DNA of 36,546 nucleotides, from positions 1 to 36,546 of the forward strand of contig JADHNH010000027.1 in assembly GCA_016779605.1 (NCBI GenBank), given 5' to 3'. Each line of letters opens with the position of its first letter. Position 1 is the first letter of the stretch. The translations under genes were made by a program, and so were the position numbers. The notes under the pieces were generated by a model. It made no database searches. It was not told the origin of the DNA and worked only from the letters and a program-made list of their open reading frames with translations. Shown here piece after piece: positions 1-8,150 of the stretch. This stretch comes from Nevskia sp. (lineage in GTDB: Bacteria; Pseudomonadota; Gammaproteobacteria; Nevskiales; Nevskiaceae).

Positions 1-386
1 TACTGCTTCTGGTCGCGCTGGTAGACGATCTCCGCCAGCGCCAGCGCGGCCTTGAGCGACTCCAGGTGGGAGGTGTCGTCGGCGGCGCGCAGCTGCACCA
101 GCAGCTGGCCCGCCTTGACGTCGTCGCCGGACTTGAAATTGATCGCGTCGACGATGCCGGCCACCTCTGCGCTGAGGTCCGCGCCGGCGATCGCGCGCAG
201 GCTGCCCACCGCTGTGATCTGCGGATTCCACGGCTGGTAGCCGGCCTTGATGGTGGATACGGTCATCTTCGGCACGCCCTGCGCCTTGAAGCCCTGCATC
301 ATCTTGTAGACGCCATAGCCCTTGACGCCGCCGATCACCGCGACCAGCACCGCCACAGCGCCCAGCAGGATCAACCAGCGCTTCAT
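1..386 (-). CDS. RND efflux periplasmic adaptor (MFP), N-terminal part, cut by window edge
   Basis: The frame starts at an ATG (384-386) and runs off the left end of the window, so only about 128 N-terminal residues are seen. An uncleaved signal anchor (MKRWLILLGAVAVLVAVIGG) is followed by the start of a biotinyl-lipoyl-like domain (VSTIKAGYQPWNPQITAVGSL, then SGDDVKAGQLLVQL) and the beginning of an alpha-helical hairpin. This is the usual layout of HlyD/AcrA/MexA adaptors, which link an inner-membrane RND pump to an outer-membrane channel. It lies 63 bp downstream of the outer-membrane factor gene on the same strand, so the two probably share an operon, with the pump gene expected beyond the edge. 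The substrate cannot be told. Confidence 0.85.
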   Translation of the reverse strand, partial: MKRWLILLGAVAVLVAVIGGVKGYGVYKMMQGFKAQGVPKMTVSTIKAGYQPWNPQITAVGSLRAIAGADLSAEVAGIVDAINFKSGDDVKAGQLLVQLRAADDTSHLESLKAALALAEIVYQRDQKQ

Positions 387-449
387 CGCCGCCTCCGTAG
401 ACTGTTTCTTGTCCCGTTTCGGCGCGCCGGACGCGGCGCGCACCGGCAC

Positions 450-1988
450 CTATGGACCTGCCGCACCGCGCATCTGCGTACCGCCGGCCGCATCGCCAGC
501 CCCGTTGCGATTCCACCAGCCGCCGCCGAGGGACTGGAACAGGGCGACGGTGTCGGCGTAGCGTGCCGCCTGCGCCTGCACCAGCGCGATGCGCGTCTGG
601 TGATAGGCGCGCTGCGCCGACAGCAGGCTGAGGTAGCTGACCGCGCCGGCCTCGAACTGGCGGCCGGCCAGCTCCAGGCTGGCCGCCGCCGCCTGCTTGG
701 CCTGCAGCTGCGACTGCAGCGCATCGGCGTCGGTGTCGAGCGCGCGCAGGCTGTCGGCGACGTTCTGGAACGCGGTGAGCACGGTGCCGCGATACTGCGC
801 GGCCGCCTCGTCGTACGCCGCCACCGCCGCCCGCCGCTGGTGCAGCAGGGCGCCGCCCTGGAACAGCGGCTGGCTGATGCCGGCGCCCACGCTCCAGATG
901 CCGTTGCCGGCGTCCAGCAGGTGCTCGATCTGGCCCGAGGTGCCGCCGAGCTGGCCGGTGATGCTCAGCTTCGGCAGCATGTTGGCGGTGGCCACGCCGA
1001 CCTCGGCGCTGGCCTGGTGCAGCAGGGCGGTCTGCGCACGCACGTCGGGGCGCTGCTCGACCAGGTGCGAAGGCACGCTCACCGGAATTTCCTGCGGCAG
1101 GCGCAGCTCGATCAACTCGAACTGGGCGTCGAGCGGGTCGCCGGGCAGCTGGCCCGCCAGCACCGCCAGCAGGTTGCGGTTCTGGTCGAGCTGCTTGCGC
1201 AAGGGCGGCAGCGTGGCCTGCTCCTGCGCCAGCTGGGTCTGCTGCGCCAGCACATCCGCGCGCGACACGCCGCCGAGCTCGAACTGGTGCTTCACCACCT
1301 CCAGCTCCTTGCGGTCGGCCTCGATGATGTCCTGGGTGGCGGCGATCTGCGCGCGCAGCGAAGCCTGCTGGATCGCGGCGGTGACCACGTTCGCCGACAG
1401 CGACAGGTAGGTCGCCTCGAGCTGGAACCGCTGGTATTCCTCCAGCGCCGCCTGCGCCTCGACCTGGCGCCGCACGCCGCCGAACACGTCGAGCGCATAC
1501 GAGACGTTCACGCTGGTGTTGAACAGGCTGTACATGAAGCTGGTGCCGGGCTGGCCGAACGAGGCGCCGTTGACCTTCTGGCGGGTGCCCGAGGCGCTGC
1601 CGTCCAGCGACGGGAACAGGCTGCCCTGCTCGGCCAGGCGGCTTTCGTGCGCCTGGCGCAGCGCCGCCTGTGCCGCCTCCACCGTGGGATTGGCTTTCAG
1701 CGCCTGCGCCACCAGGGCGTCGAGCCGGTCCGAGTGAAACAAGGCCCACCATTGCGCCGGGATGTCGGCGCCGTTGACGAACTTCTGGGCGTCGCCGCCC
1801 GCAATGTCGGCGCTGGCGGTGCGCTCGGGCATGGGCGCAGCGGTATAGCGCTCGGCCTTGGGCGCGTCGGGCGCCTTGAAATCCGGCCCGACCGCGCAGC
1901 CGCACAGCGCGGCGGCGGCAAGCCCCAGCGCGATGCGCCGGCCGTGCCGCCGCAGCCGCGCGCCGGGCTCAGGCGCAGGGCTGGTCAT
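450..1988 (-). CDS. Outer membrane efflux lipoprotein, NodT/OprM family
   Basis: A 512-aa outer-membrane factor of a tripartite efflux pump. I chose the ATG at 1986-1988. It places a lipoprotein signal with lipobox LCGC and modified Cys31 at the N-terminus, followed by AVGPDF, the signature seen after the Cys in NodT/OprM proteins. Two long heptad-rich segments (TVEAAQAALRQAHESRLAEQGSLFPSLD and its C-terminal counterpart) match the duplicated OEP domain that forms the trimeric barrel and periplasmic tunnel. The start overlaps the end of the upstream TetR gene by 20 bp, so translation is probably coupled, and the adaptor gene follows. This gives the order tetR-OMF-MFP. Confidence 0.93.
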   Translation of the reverse strand: MTSPAPEPGARLRRHGRRIALGLAAAALCGCAVGPDFKAPDAPKAERYTAAPMPERTASADIAGGDAQKFVNGADIPAQWWALFHSDRLDALVAQALKANPTVEAAQAALRQAHESRLAEQGSLFPSLDGSASGTRQKVNGASFGQPGTSFMYSLFNTSVNVSYALDVFGGVRRQVEAQAALEEYQRFQLEATYLSLSANVVTAAIQQASLRAQIAATQDIIEADRKELEVVKHQFELGGVSRADVLAQQTQLAQEQATLPPLRKQLDQNRNLLAVLAGQLPGDPLDAQFELIELRLPQEIPVSVPSHLVEQRPDVRAQTALLHQASAEVGVATANMLPKLSITGQLGGTSGQIEHLLDAGNGIWSVGAGISQPLFQGGALLHQRRAAVAAYDEAAAQYRGTVLTAFQNVADSLRALDTDADALQSQLQAKQAAAASLELAGRQFEAGAVSYLSLLSAQRAYHQTRIALVQAQAARYADTVALFQSLGGGWWNRNGAGDAAGGTQMRGAAGP

Positions 1989-2712
1989 TGAAGACCTCCC
2001 GGCATAACTGCCCCATCCGGCGCTCCAGCTCGGCAATGTCGGACGGGTCGAACAAGGGTTTCCAGTCCAGGCCGTTGAGCAGGTTGTGGATGTGGCGCAG
2101 CAGCAGGCGGTAGGGTTCGCGCACCTCGTGCTGCTCCAGCAGGCCGTCCAGGTGCACGACGGTGTGCACTCCCAGGGTCAGCGCCCAGGGACCCAGGGTG
2201 AGCTCGGACGGATTCAGCCCCTTGAGCTGCACGTCGCCGCATTCCACCGCCTCGTTGACGATCGACGCACAGATCGCGCCCAGCGGCTTGCCCGCGGCCA
2301 ATGCGACCTGGCGCCGCTGCGCCGACGCCGCATGCCAGACGACGTCGGTGAAGGCGAACTGGGCCAGGCGGAAATGCTCGGGGTAGCGGCGCACGAACAC
2401 CAGGTCCGCCACCGCGATGCCGGCCATGCGGTCGCGCGTCGGCGCCTTCCACTCGGCGACGCGGCGGAACATCTCGACGCGCTGCTGGATGTTGCAGGTC
2501 GCCAGCGCGATCAGCAGGTCTTCCTTGGAGGTGAAGTGCTGGTAGAGCGTGCCGACGGCGTAATCGCACTTCTCCGCGATGCGCGCCATCTGGACGTTGA
2601 GCACGCCCTCTTCCCGCACCAGCTCGCGCGCGGCATCCAGAAAGAGTTGTTCGCGGCCGGCGATTTCGCGCAGGCGGCGCTGGCGCGTACCCACAAGCAC
2701 ATGCTCCGGCAT
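1969..2712 (-). CDS. TetR/AcrR-family transcriptional regulator
   Basis: 247 aa. The N-terminal region, about residues 18-68, is a TetR helix-turn-helix domain: FLDAARELVREEGVLNVQMARIAEKCDYAVGTLYQHFTSKEDLL. Within it VGTLYQHFTSKEDLL is the typical recognition helix and following turn. The C-terminal 170 residues are the variable ligand-binding and dimerisation part. It is the first gene of the efflux operon, overlaps the outer-membrane factor by 20 bp, and has two TGAAC/ATTCA palindromes just upstream. It therefore most likely represses its own operon until an effector, perhaps a pump substrate, binds. The effector is unknown. Confidence 0.92.
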   Translation of the reverse strand: MPEHVLVGTRQRRLREIAGREQLFLDAARELVREEGVLNVQMARIAEKCDYAVGTLYQHFTSKEDLLIALATCNIQQRVEMFRRVAEWKAPTRDRMAGIAVADLVFVRRYPEHFRLAQFAFTDVVWHAASAQRRQVALAAGKPLGAICASIVNEAVECGDVQLKGLNPSELTLGPWALTLGVHTVVHLDGLLEQHEVREPYRLLLRHIHNLLNGLDWKPLFDPSDIAELERRMGQLCREVFNDQPCA

Positions 2713-2729
2713 CCTCGGTAGGGCTATTT

Positions 2730-2761
2730 TGAACGAGATTCAGAAAATGAACAAGTATTCA
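2730..2761 (-). promoter_or_regulatory. Tandem TetR-type operators upstream of the efflux operon
   Basis: Two similar imperfect palindromes stand 18 bp apart: TGAACGAGATTCA at 2730-2742 and TGAACAAGTATTCA at 2748-2761. Both have TGAA...TTCA arms and differ by one base in the spacer. They lie 17-49 bp upstream of the tetR start codon, the normal place for an autoregulatory operator. Binding is inferred from position and symmetry only. Confidence 0.55.
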
Positions 2762-2786
2762 AACCGCCGCTGGCCGCTGCCGCCTT

Positions 2787-3368
2787 TCAGGCCGGGAACC
2801 AGCGCCGGTTGAGCAGCCGCAGCACCAGGTAGGGATAGCCGGGACGGCCGCTGCTGCCATTATATCGTGCCAGCGCCCGCACATAGCTGTCGTGCTCGCG
2901 GTCGAGGTAGTAGCGCAGGATGGTGCAGCCCATGCGCAGGTTGGTGCGGGCCTGGAACAGGTTGTCGCCGGTCTGGCCGATCTCCTCCAGCCAGAACGGC
3001 ATGATCTGCATGTAGCCGAACGCGCCGGCGCGCGAGATGGCCAGCCGGTCGAAGCCACTTTCCGCGTTGATCACCGCCAGCACCAGCTCGGGCGACACCT
3101 TCGCGCGCGTCGCCTCGGCGTGCACCAGCCGCAGGAAATCCAGCCGCTGGCGCCGGTCGGGCATCGCCCGGGGAGCGAAGCGCGACATGCGTTCGGTCAT
3201 GTCGGCAAACCAGACCTGCGCGATATAGGGATCCTCGAAGCCGTCGGCGTCGTGGAACGCCTGCGCCAGGCGCGCGCGCAACTCCGGTTCGGGCTCGCCG
3301 GTGGGGCCGGCGGCGGCCGAGGCCGCCAGCAGGCAGGCCAAAGCGCCGAGCATCACGCGCAGCCGCAT
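2787..3368 (-). CDS. Lytic transglycosylase, SLT domain
   Basis: 193 aa with a Sec signal peptide (residues 1-20, ending SAAAGP). The SLT fold is clear: the catalytic Glu103 in VINAESGFDRLAISRAGAFG, followed by GYMQIMP, then a late RYNGS and YPYLVL segment. These proteins cleave the MurNAc-GlcNAc bond of peptidoglycan to give 1,6-anhydro ends, in the periplasm. It is short for the family, with little beyond the catalytic domain, as in small MltE/PilT-associated or secretion-linked transglycosylases. It sits between the SnoaL-like gene (13 bp away, same strand) and the tetR upstream region. Its specific partner is not evident. Confidence 0.88.
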   Translation of the reverse strand: MRLRVMLGALACLLAASAAAGPTGEPEPELRARLAQAFHDADGFEDPYIAQVWFADMTERMSRFAPRAMPDRRQRLDFLRLVHAEATRAKVSPELVLAVINAESGFDRLAISRAGAFGYMQIMPFWLEEIGQTGDNLFQARTNLRMGCTILRYYLDREHDSYVRALARYNGSSGRPGYPYLVLRLLNRRWFPA

Positions 3369-3381
3369 ACGCGGCGAAACC

Positions 3382-3864
3382 CTAGTGTGCGGCGGCCGGC
3401 GCGTCAGCGCCGCCTTCCGGCATTGCCGAGGAGTGGTGGCTGGTGATCAGCCAGCGGGATCCTTCCCACTTGTAAGTGTAGGTGAAGCGCGCCTTGACCT
3501 GGCTGCCGTCGCCGAACGAAAAGGTGTAGAGCCCGGCGTCGACGGCGCTGTTGCAATCGATCTCGATGGTGCGGAAATCGACCTTGCCGACCGGCTTCTT
3601 CTCCAGGAAATGCGCGAAGTAGTCTTCCTTTTCCGCCGGCGTCAGCCGCGGCTTGTTGGAAACGGTCGGCAGCAGGATCGACTTCTCGGCGTAGTTGGCG
3701 ACCACTTTCTTGGGGTCGCCGGTCTGCAGCGAGGCGTTCCAGCGGTCGAACAGCGCCGCAATCTCCTTGTCGCTGGTGCGATGGCAAACCTCGGAACGCG
3801 CCGCCGCTGGCCCCGCAGCCGCCATCCCGGCCACCATCAGAACTGCCAGACCCCGTATCCGCAT
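3382..3864 (-). CDS. Secreted SnoaL-like (SgcJ/EcaC or CaMKII-association-type) protein
   Basis: 160 aa with a signal peptide (MRIRGLAVLMVAGMAAAGPAA). The mature part has the cone-shaped NTF2-like fold pattern of the SgcJ/EcaC group: LFDRWNASLQTGDPKKVVANYAEKSILLPTVSN, EKEDYFAHFLEKKPVGK, DAGLYTFSF and the terminal WLITSHHSSAMPE. The HHSSAMP motif is characteristic of this family. The family is often labelled oxidoreductase, but a reaction is not established. The signal peptide suggests a periplasmic or secreted protein. It precedes the transglycosylase gene on the same strand by 13 bp, so the two may be co-transcribed. Confidence 0.8.
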   Translation of the reverse strand: MRIRGLAVLMVAGMAAAGPAAARSEVCHRTSDKEIAALFDRWNASLQTGDPKKVVANYAEKSILLPTVSNKPRLTPAEKEDYFAHFLEKKPVGKVDFRTIEIDCNSAVDAGLYTFSFGDGSQVKARFTYTYKWEGSRWLITSHHSSAMPEGGADAPAAAH

Positions 3865-3965
3865 AAATCCTCCCGGTGCGCCGCCCCAGGCGACGGCGCT
3901 CGCTGCATGCTAATCCGCCCGCGTGCGCGCAGCCAACGGCGTCCGAACGCGGGCGCCGCTCCGGC

Positions 3966-5666
3966 TCACGCCGACAGCGCGGCGATCACGTCGGCGGTGG
4001 TGGCCGGGATCATCCGCGCCTCGGCCGCGCCGCGCCGCTTGTATTCGAACTGGCCGCTGCCGAGGCCCTTGTCGCCGACGACGATGCGGTGCGGGATGCC
4101 GATCAGGTCGGCGTCGGCGAACATCGGCCCCGGCCGCAGGCCGCGGTCGTCGTACAGCACTTCCACGCCCGCGGCGCTCAGCTCGGCGTACAGCGTGTCG
4201 GCGGCCTGCTTCACCGCCGCCGACTTGTCGCGGCCGATCGGGCACAGGATCACGCGGAACGGGGCAATGGCCTCGGGCCAGACGATGCCGGCGGCGTCGT
4301 TGCACTGCTCGATGGCAGCGGCGACCACGCGCGACACGCCGATGCCGTAGCAGCCCATCTCCGGCGTCAGCTCCTTGCCGCTCTCGTCGAGCACGCTGGC
4401 GTGCATCGCCTCGGAATACTTGCGGCCGAGCTGGAAGATATGGCCGACCTCGATGCCGCGCACCAGCGACAGCGTGCCCTGCCCGTCCGGGCTGGGATCG
4501 CCGCCGGCGACGCAGCGCAGGTCCGCGCCTTCCGGCTCGCGCGCGTCGCGGCCCCAGTTGACGCCGCGCTGGTGGTAACCGGCGCGGTTGGCGCCGCAGA
4601 CGAAGTCCGCCAGCGCGGCGGCGGCATGGTCGGCCACCACCGGCACCTTGTCGCCGATCGGCCCCAGGAATCCCGGCGGCGCGCCGAACGCGGCTTCGAT
4701 CTCGGCGTCGCCGGCCAGCTCCAGCGGCGCGGCGACGCGCGGATGCTTTTCCGCCTTGAGCACGTTTAGCGCGTGGTCGCCGCGCAGCGCCAGCGCCACC
4801 AGCCCGCCGCCGCGCGCCCGCACCACGATCAGCTTGACCGTGGTCTGCAGCGGCACGCCGAGCAGCGCGGCGACCTCCTCGCAGGTCTTCTGCGTCGGCG
4901 TGGCCACCGGCTCGGACTGCGCCGCGGCGGCCGGCCGCGGCCCGGGCCGCAGGCTCTCGGCGGCCTCGATGTTGGCGGCGTAGTCCGAAGCGTCCGACAC
5001 CGCCAGCAGGTCCTCGCCGGAATTCGCCAGCACGTGGAATTCCTCGCTGCGGTCGCCGCCGATCGGGCCGGAGTCGGCCTTGACGATGCGGAAGCGGACG
5101 CCGACGCGGGTGAAGATGCGGCGGTAGGCCTCGCGCATGTTGCGGTACTCGCGCGCCAGGTCGGCCGCGTCGACGTGGAAGGAATAGGCGTCCTTCATCA
5201 GGAACTCGCGCGCGCGCATGACGCCGAAGCGCGGGCGGATCTCGTCGCGGAACTTGGTCTGGATCTGGTAGAGGTTCAGCGGCAGCTGGCGGTAGCTGCG
5301 CACGTCGCGCCGCGCCATGTCGGTGATGGTTTCCTCGTGCGTGGGGCCCAGCACGAAGTCGCGCTGGTGGCGGTCCTTGAAGCGCAGCAGTTCCGGGCCG
5401 TACTGGTCGAAGCGGCCCGACTCCTGCCACAGCTCGGCCGGCACCTGCGGCGGCACCAGCACTTCCAGGGCGCCGGCGCGGTCCATCTCCTCGCGCACGA
5501 TGGTTTCCACCTTGCGCAGCACGCGCAGCCCGAGCGGCAGCCAGGTGTACAGGCCGGCGCCGAGCTTGCGGATCAGGCCGGCGCGCAGCATGAGCTGGTG
5601 GCTGACGACTTCGGCGTCGGCGGGCGTTTCCTTGGTGGTGACCAGGAAATACTGGGACAGTCGCAT
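3966..5666 (-). CDS. proS: Prolyl-tRNA synthetase (bacterial type with editing domain)
   Basis: 566 aa, usual length for the bacterial-type enzyme, which charges tRNA-Pro and edits Ala-tRNA-Pro. It opens with [19 protein letters not shown], the standard start. The class II motif 1 region holds [28 protein letters not shown], and [25 protein letters not shown] (about 139-163) is motif 2. Residues about 230-385 form the YbaK-like insertion (editing) domain. [15 protein letters not shown] is motif 3, followed by a C-terminal anticodon-binding domain ([27 protein letters not shown]). It is divergent from the KimA-like gene across about 190 bp. Confidence 0.97.
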   Translation of the reverse strand: MRLSQYFLVTTKETPADAEVVSHQLMLRAGLIRKLGAGLYTWLPLGLRVLRKVETIVREEMDRAGALEVLVPPQVPAELWQESGRFDQYGPELLRFKDRHQRDFVLGPTHEETITDMARRDVRSYRQLPLNLYQIQTKFRDEIRPRFGVMRAREFLMKDAYSFHVDAADLAREYRNMREAYRRIFTRVGVRFRIVKADSGPIGGDRSEEFHVLANSGEDLLAVSDASDYAANIEAAESLRPGPRPAAAAQSEPVATPTQKTCEEVAALLGVPLQTTVKLIVVRARGGGLVALALRGDHALNVLKAEKHPRVAAPLELAGDAEIEAAFGAPPGFLGPIGDKVPVVADHAAAALADFVCGANRAGYHQRGVNWGRDAREPEGADLRCVAGGDPSPDGQGTLSLVRGIEVGHIFQLGRKYSEAMHASVLDESGKELTPEMGCYGIGVSRVVAAAIEQCNDAAGIVWPEAIAPFRVILCPIGRDKSAAVKQAADTLYAELSAAGVEVLYDDRGLRPGPMFADADLIGIPHRIVVGDKGLGSGQFEYKRRGAAEARMIPATTADVIAALSA

Positions 5667-5816
5667 GGGGCTTCCTGTGTGCGGTCGGTGCGGGGTGCGC
5701 CCGGCCGGGCGCCTTCCCCGGCAAGCCGGCGGTGGCGCCCGATTTTAGCCGAGCCGGCCGACGGCCGACGCAAAACCACAGTAAGATAGGGCGTCCTGCA
5801 TGCCAATAACCTGGGG

Positions 5817-5841
5817 TTGCCCGCGAAAATTCCGCGGGCAA
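5817..5841 (+). promoter_or_regulatory. Stem-loop in the leader of the KimA-like gene
   Basis: A perfect 9-bp stem (TTGCCCGCG at 5817-5825 with CGCGGGCAA at 5833-5841) closes a 7-nt loop, AAAATTC. It lies 19 bp upstream of the ATG at 5861, and I see no Shine-Dalgarno between them. It could limit translation or protect the mRNA. There is no resemblance to a ydaO-type c-di-AMP riboswitch, which is much longer. Confidence 0.5.
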
Positions 5842-5860
5842 ACAAGCACCCGCCGCGCCG

Positions 5861-7864
5861 ATGGATGTCCTGCAACGCTGTCGCCGCCTGATATTCGGCG
5901 CCAAGCTCGATCCCCTGAATCCGCACACCCGCCAGCACATCGTGCTGGTCGCCTTCCTGGCGTGGATCGGCCTGGGCGCGGACGGCCTGTCCTCCGCCTG
6001 CTACGGCCCGGAGGAGGCGTTCCTGGCGCTGGGCGCGCACACCCACATGGGCCTGTACCTGGCGGCGGCCACCGCCGCCACCGTGTTCATCATCGCCCTG
6101 GCCTACAACCAGGTGATCGAGCTGTTCCCGTCCGGCGGCGGCGGCTACAAGGCGGCGACGCGGCTGATCGGACCGTATGCCGGCCTGGTGTCGGGCTCGG
6201 CGCTGATCGTCGACTACGTGCTGACCATCACCATCTCGGTGGCGAGCGCTGCGGATGCGCTGTTCAGCCTGTTCCCGGCCTCGGGCCAGGCCTACAAGTT
6301 CGTCTCCGAGCTGGGCCTGGTCGGCCTGCTGATCCTGCTCAACCTGCGCGGCATGAAGGAGTCGATCCAGGTGCTGCTGCCGGTGTTCCTGGGATTCTTC
6401 GTCAGCCACGCCCTGCTGATCGGCTACGGCGTGTCCGCCAAGTCCGGCTCGCTGGGTGCGCTGGTGCCCAACACCCTGAAGGAAACCAGCGAGCTGTGGC
6501 GCAGCTCGGGCTGGCTGTTCACCGCCTCGCTGTTCCTGCGCGCCTACTCGATGGGCGGCGGCACCTACACCGGCATCGAGGCGGTGTCCAACAACATCAA
6601 CATGCTGGCCGAGCCGCGCGTGCGCACCGGCCACCTGACCATGTTCTACATGGCCACCTCGCTGGCCTTCACCGCCGGCGGCATCATCCTGCTGTACCTG
6701 CTGTGGCACGCCGCGCCGGTGGAAGGCCAGACCCTCAACGCGGTGACGTTCAAGCAGATCATCGACACGCGCGGCTGGGGCACCGAGCACTGGCGCCATG
6801 CGGCGCTGGCGGTGACGCTGGGCCTGGAAGGCGGCCTGCTGCTGGTGGCCGCCAACACCGGCTTCCTCGGCGGCCCGGCGGTGATGGCGAACATGGCGGC
6901 GGACCGCTGGGTGCCGCGGCAGTTCCGCCAGCTGTCCAGCCGCATGGTCACGCAAAACGGCGTGCTGCTGATGGGCGGCGCGGCGCTGGGCATCCTGCTG
7001 TGGAGCCGCGGCCGGGTGTCGCTGCTGGTGGTGCTGTACAGCATCAACGTGTTCCTGACCTTCTCGCTGTCGCTGTTCGGCCTGTGCCGGCACTGGTGGG
7101 AGCAGCGCCGCTTCGTGCAGGGCTGGCTGCGGCGCCTGGCGCTGTCCGGGCTGGGACTGCTGGTCACCGGCTTCATCCTGATGGTGACGCTGGCGGAAAA
7201 ATTCACCGAGGGCGGCTGGATCACCATCCTGATCACCAGCACCGTGGTCGCCGTGTGCATCGTCGTGCGGCGCCATTACGAGGCGGTGCAGGCCGCGATG
7301 GAACTGGTCGACGACAGCTATTCGCTGCCCCTGAGCTGGGACGACGACGCGCAGTCGCAGGCGCTGGACCGCAAGCAGGCCACCGCGGTGTTCCTGGTCG
7401 GCGGCAACCGCGGCGCCGGCATGCACATGCTGCAGTGGGTGCTGCGCCATTTCGCCGGTCGCTTCCGCAACTTCGTCTTCGTCGCCATCGGCGAGGTCGA
7501 CAAGCAGAGCTACGACAGCGACCGCGCGATCCGCTCGCTGCAGGCGCGCATCGAAAACTCGTTGCGCTACTTCACCAGCTACTGCGTCAGCCAGGGCTAC
7601 GCCTCGGCGTCCTACCAGGCCTACGGCGCCGACCCGCTGGAGGAGCTGACCCAGCTCACCCTGAAGGTGCTCGACGAGTTTCCCGACAGCGTGTGCTTCG
7701 CCAGCAAGCTGATGTTCGAGAAAGAGACGTTCTGGACCAGCCTGTTGCACAACCAGATGCCGCTGGCGATGCAGCGGCGCCTGGAACTGGCCGGCAAGGA
7801 AATGATCATCGTACCGGTGCACGTGCCCGAGCCGGCCACGCGCGAGCGGATGCCGATCACGTGA
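5861..7864 (+). CDS. APC-superfamily permease, KimA-like potassium importer
   Basis: 667 aa. About twelve hydrophobic helices are followed by a cytoplasmic C-terminal domain of about 180 residues. The sequence tracks Bacillus KimA (YdaO): LGADGLSSACYG near residues 38-49, FPSGGGGYKAA, ALIVDYVLTITISVA, EAVSNNI and AANTGFLGGPAVMANMAADRWVPR. The residues that bind K+ or couple protons in KimA (Asp36, Tyr43, Asp117, Thr121) have counterparts here: Asp41, Tyr48, Asp118, Thr122. The cytoplasmic domain also keeps the HNQ near its end (SLLHNQMPL). I infer high-affinity K+/H+ symport, with generic amino-acid permease as the alternative. The ATG has no clear ribosome-binding site, but no earlier in-frame start exists. 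Confidence 0.8.
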   Translation: MDVLQRCRRLIFGAKLDPLNPHTRQHIVLVAFLAWIGLGADGLSSACYGPEEAFLALGAHTHMGLYLAAATAATVFIIALAYNQVIELFPSGGGGYKAATRLIGPYAGLVSGSALIVDYVLTITISVASAADALFSLFPASGQAYKFVSELGLVGLLILLNLRGMKESIQVLLPVFLGFFVSHALLIGYGVSAKSGSLGALVPNTLKETSELWRSSGWLFTASLFLRAYSMGGGTYTGIEAVSNNINMLAEPRVRTGHLTMFYMATSLAFTAGGIILLYLLWHAAPVEGQTLNAVTFKQIIDTRGWGTEHWRHAALAVTLGLEGGLLLVAANTGFLGGPAVMANMAADRWVPRQFRQLSSRMVTQNGVLLMGGAALGILLWSRGRVSLLVVLYSINVFLTFSLSLFGLCRHWWEQRRFVQGWLRRLALSGLGLLVTGFILMVTLAEKFTEGGWITILITSTVVAVCIVVRRHYEAVQAAMELVDDSYSLPLSWDDDAQSQALDRKQATAVFLVGGNRGAGMHMLQWVLRHFAGRFRNFVFVAIGEVDKQSYDSDRAIRSLQARIENSLRYFTSYCVSQGYASASYQAYGADPLEELTQLTLKVLDEFPDSVCFASKLMFEKETFWTSLLHNQMPLAMQRRLELAGKEMIIVPVHVPEPATRERMPIT

Positions 7865-7868
7865 AGAC

Positions 7869-7910
7869 GGGAATCGGGAATCGGGAATCGGGAATCGGGA
7901 ATCGGGAATC
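7869..7910 (+). repeat. Six tandem GGGAATC heptamers
   Basis: Six perfect copies of GGGAATC begin just after the stop of the permease gene. Diverged copies on the opposite strand (TTTACGAATCCCGATTCCCG..., about 8112-8147) lie beyond the palindrome at 7983-8038, so transcripts could fold into a long hairpin. The same heptamer makes an inverted pair between prs and rplY. Confidence 0.85.
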
Positions 7911-7982
7911 GCAAAAGCGTAATTGGTCGCCGCCGCCACGAAAGCGACCGATCGCCCGGAGCGTTCCCGGCCAAATTCTATT

Positions 7983-8038
7983 GTCATCCCGAGCGCAGCG
8001 AAGGATCTGGCCAGATTCCTCGCTGCGCTCGGAATGAC
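7983..8038. repeat. Dispersed 56-bp palindromic element (core copy D)
   Basis: An almost perfect inverted repeat, GTCATCCCGAGCGCAGCG...CGCTGCGCTCGGAATGAC, with central ATCTGGCCAGAT. The same core occurs inside the 129-bp elements at 19820, 19945 and 31926, but this copy lacks their outer arms. It lies in the 286-bp gene-free gap 7865-8150, between convergent genes. Confidence 0.8.
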
Positions 8039-8150
8039 GACAGGCGTTGGGCAGCGCCCGGCTTGAACGGACGCCAGTCGAATCGGACGGGAAACGGACC
8101 GGCAGCAGTGCCTTTACGAATCCCGATTCCCGTCTGCCGAATCCCGTTCT

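Noticed and set aside
66-1991. 641-codon open frame opposite the outer-membrane factor gene
   Set aside because: Arg/His/Leu-rich low-complexity translation caused by high GC; the opposite frame is a clear OprM-type protein. Similar long shadows opposite the permease (5573-7987), hemA and other genes were dropped for the same reason.
5667-5860. c-di-AMP (ydaO-type) riboswitch before the KimA-like gene
   Set aside because: Only a simple 9-bp hairpin is seen; there is no room for the multi-helix fold and no conserved segments.
7869-7910. CRISPR-like array
   Set aside because: The 7-bp units are directly adjacent with no spacers.
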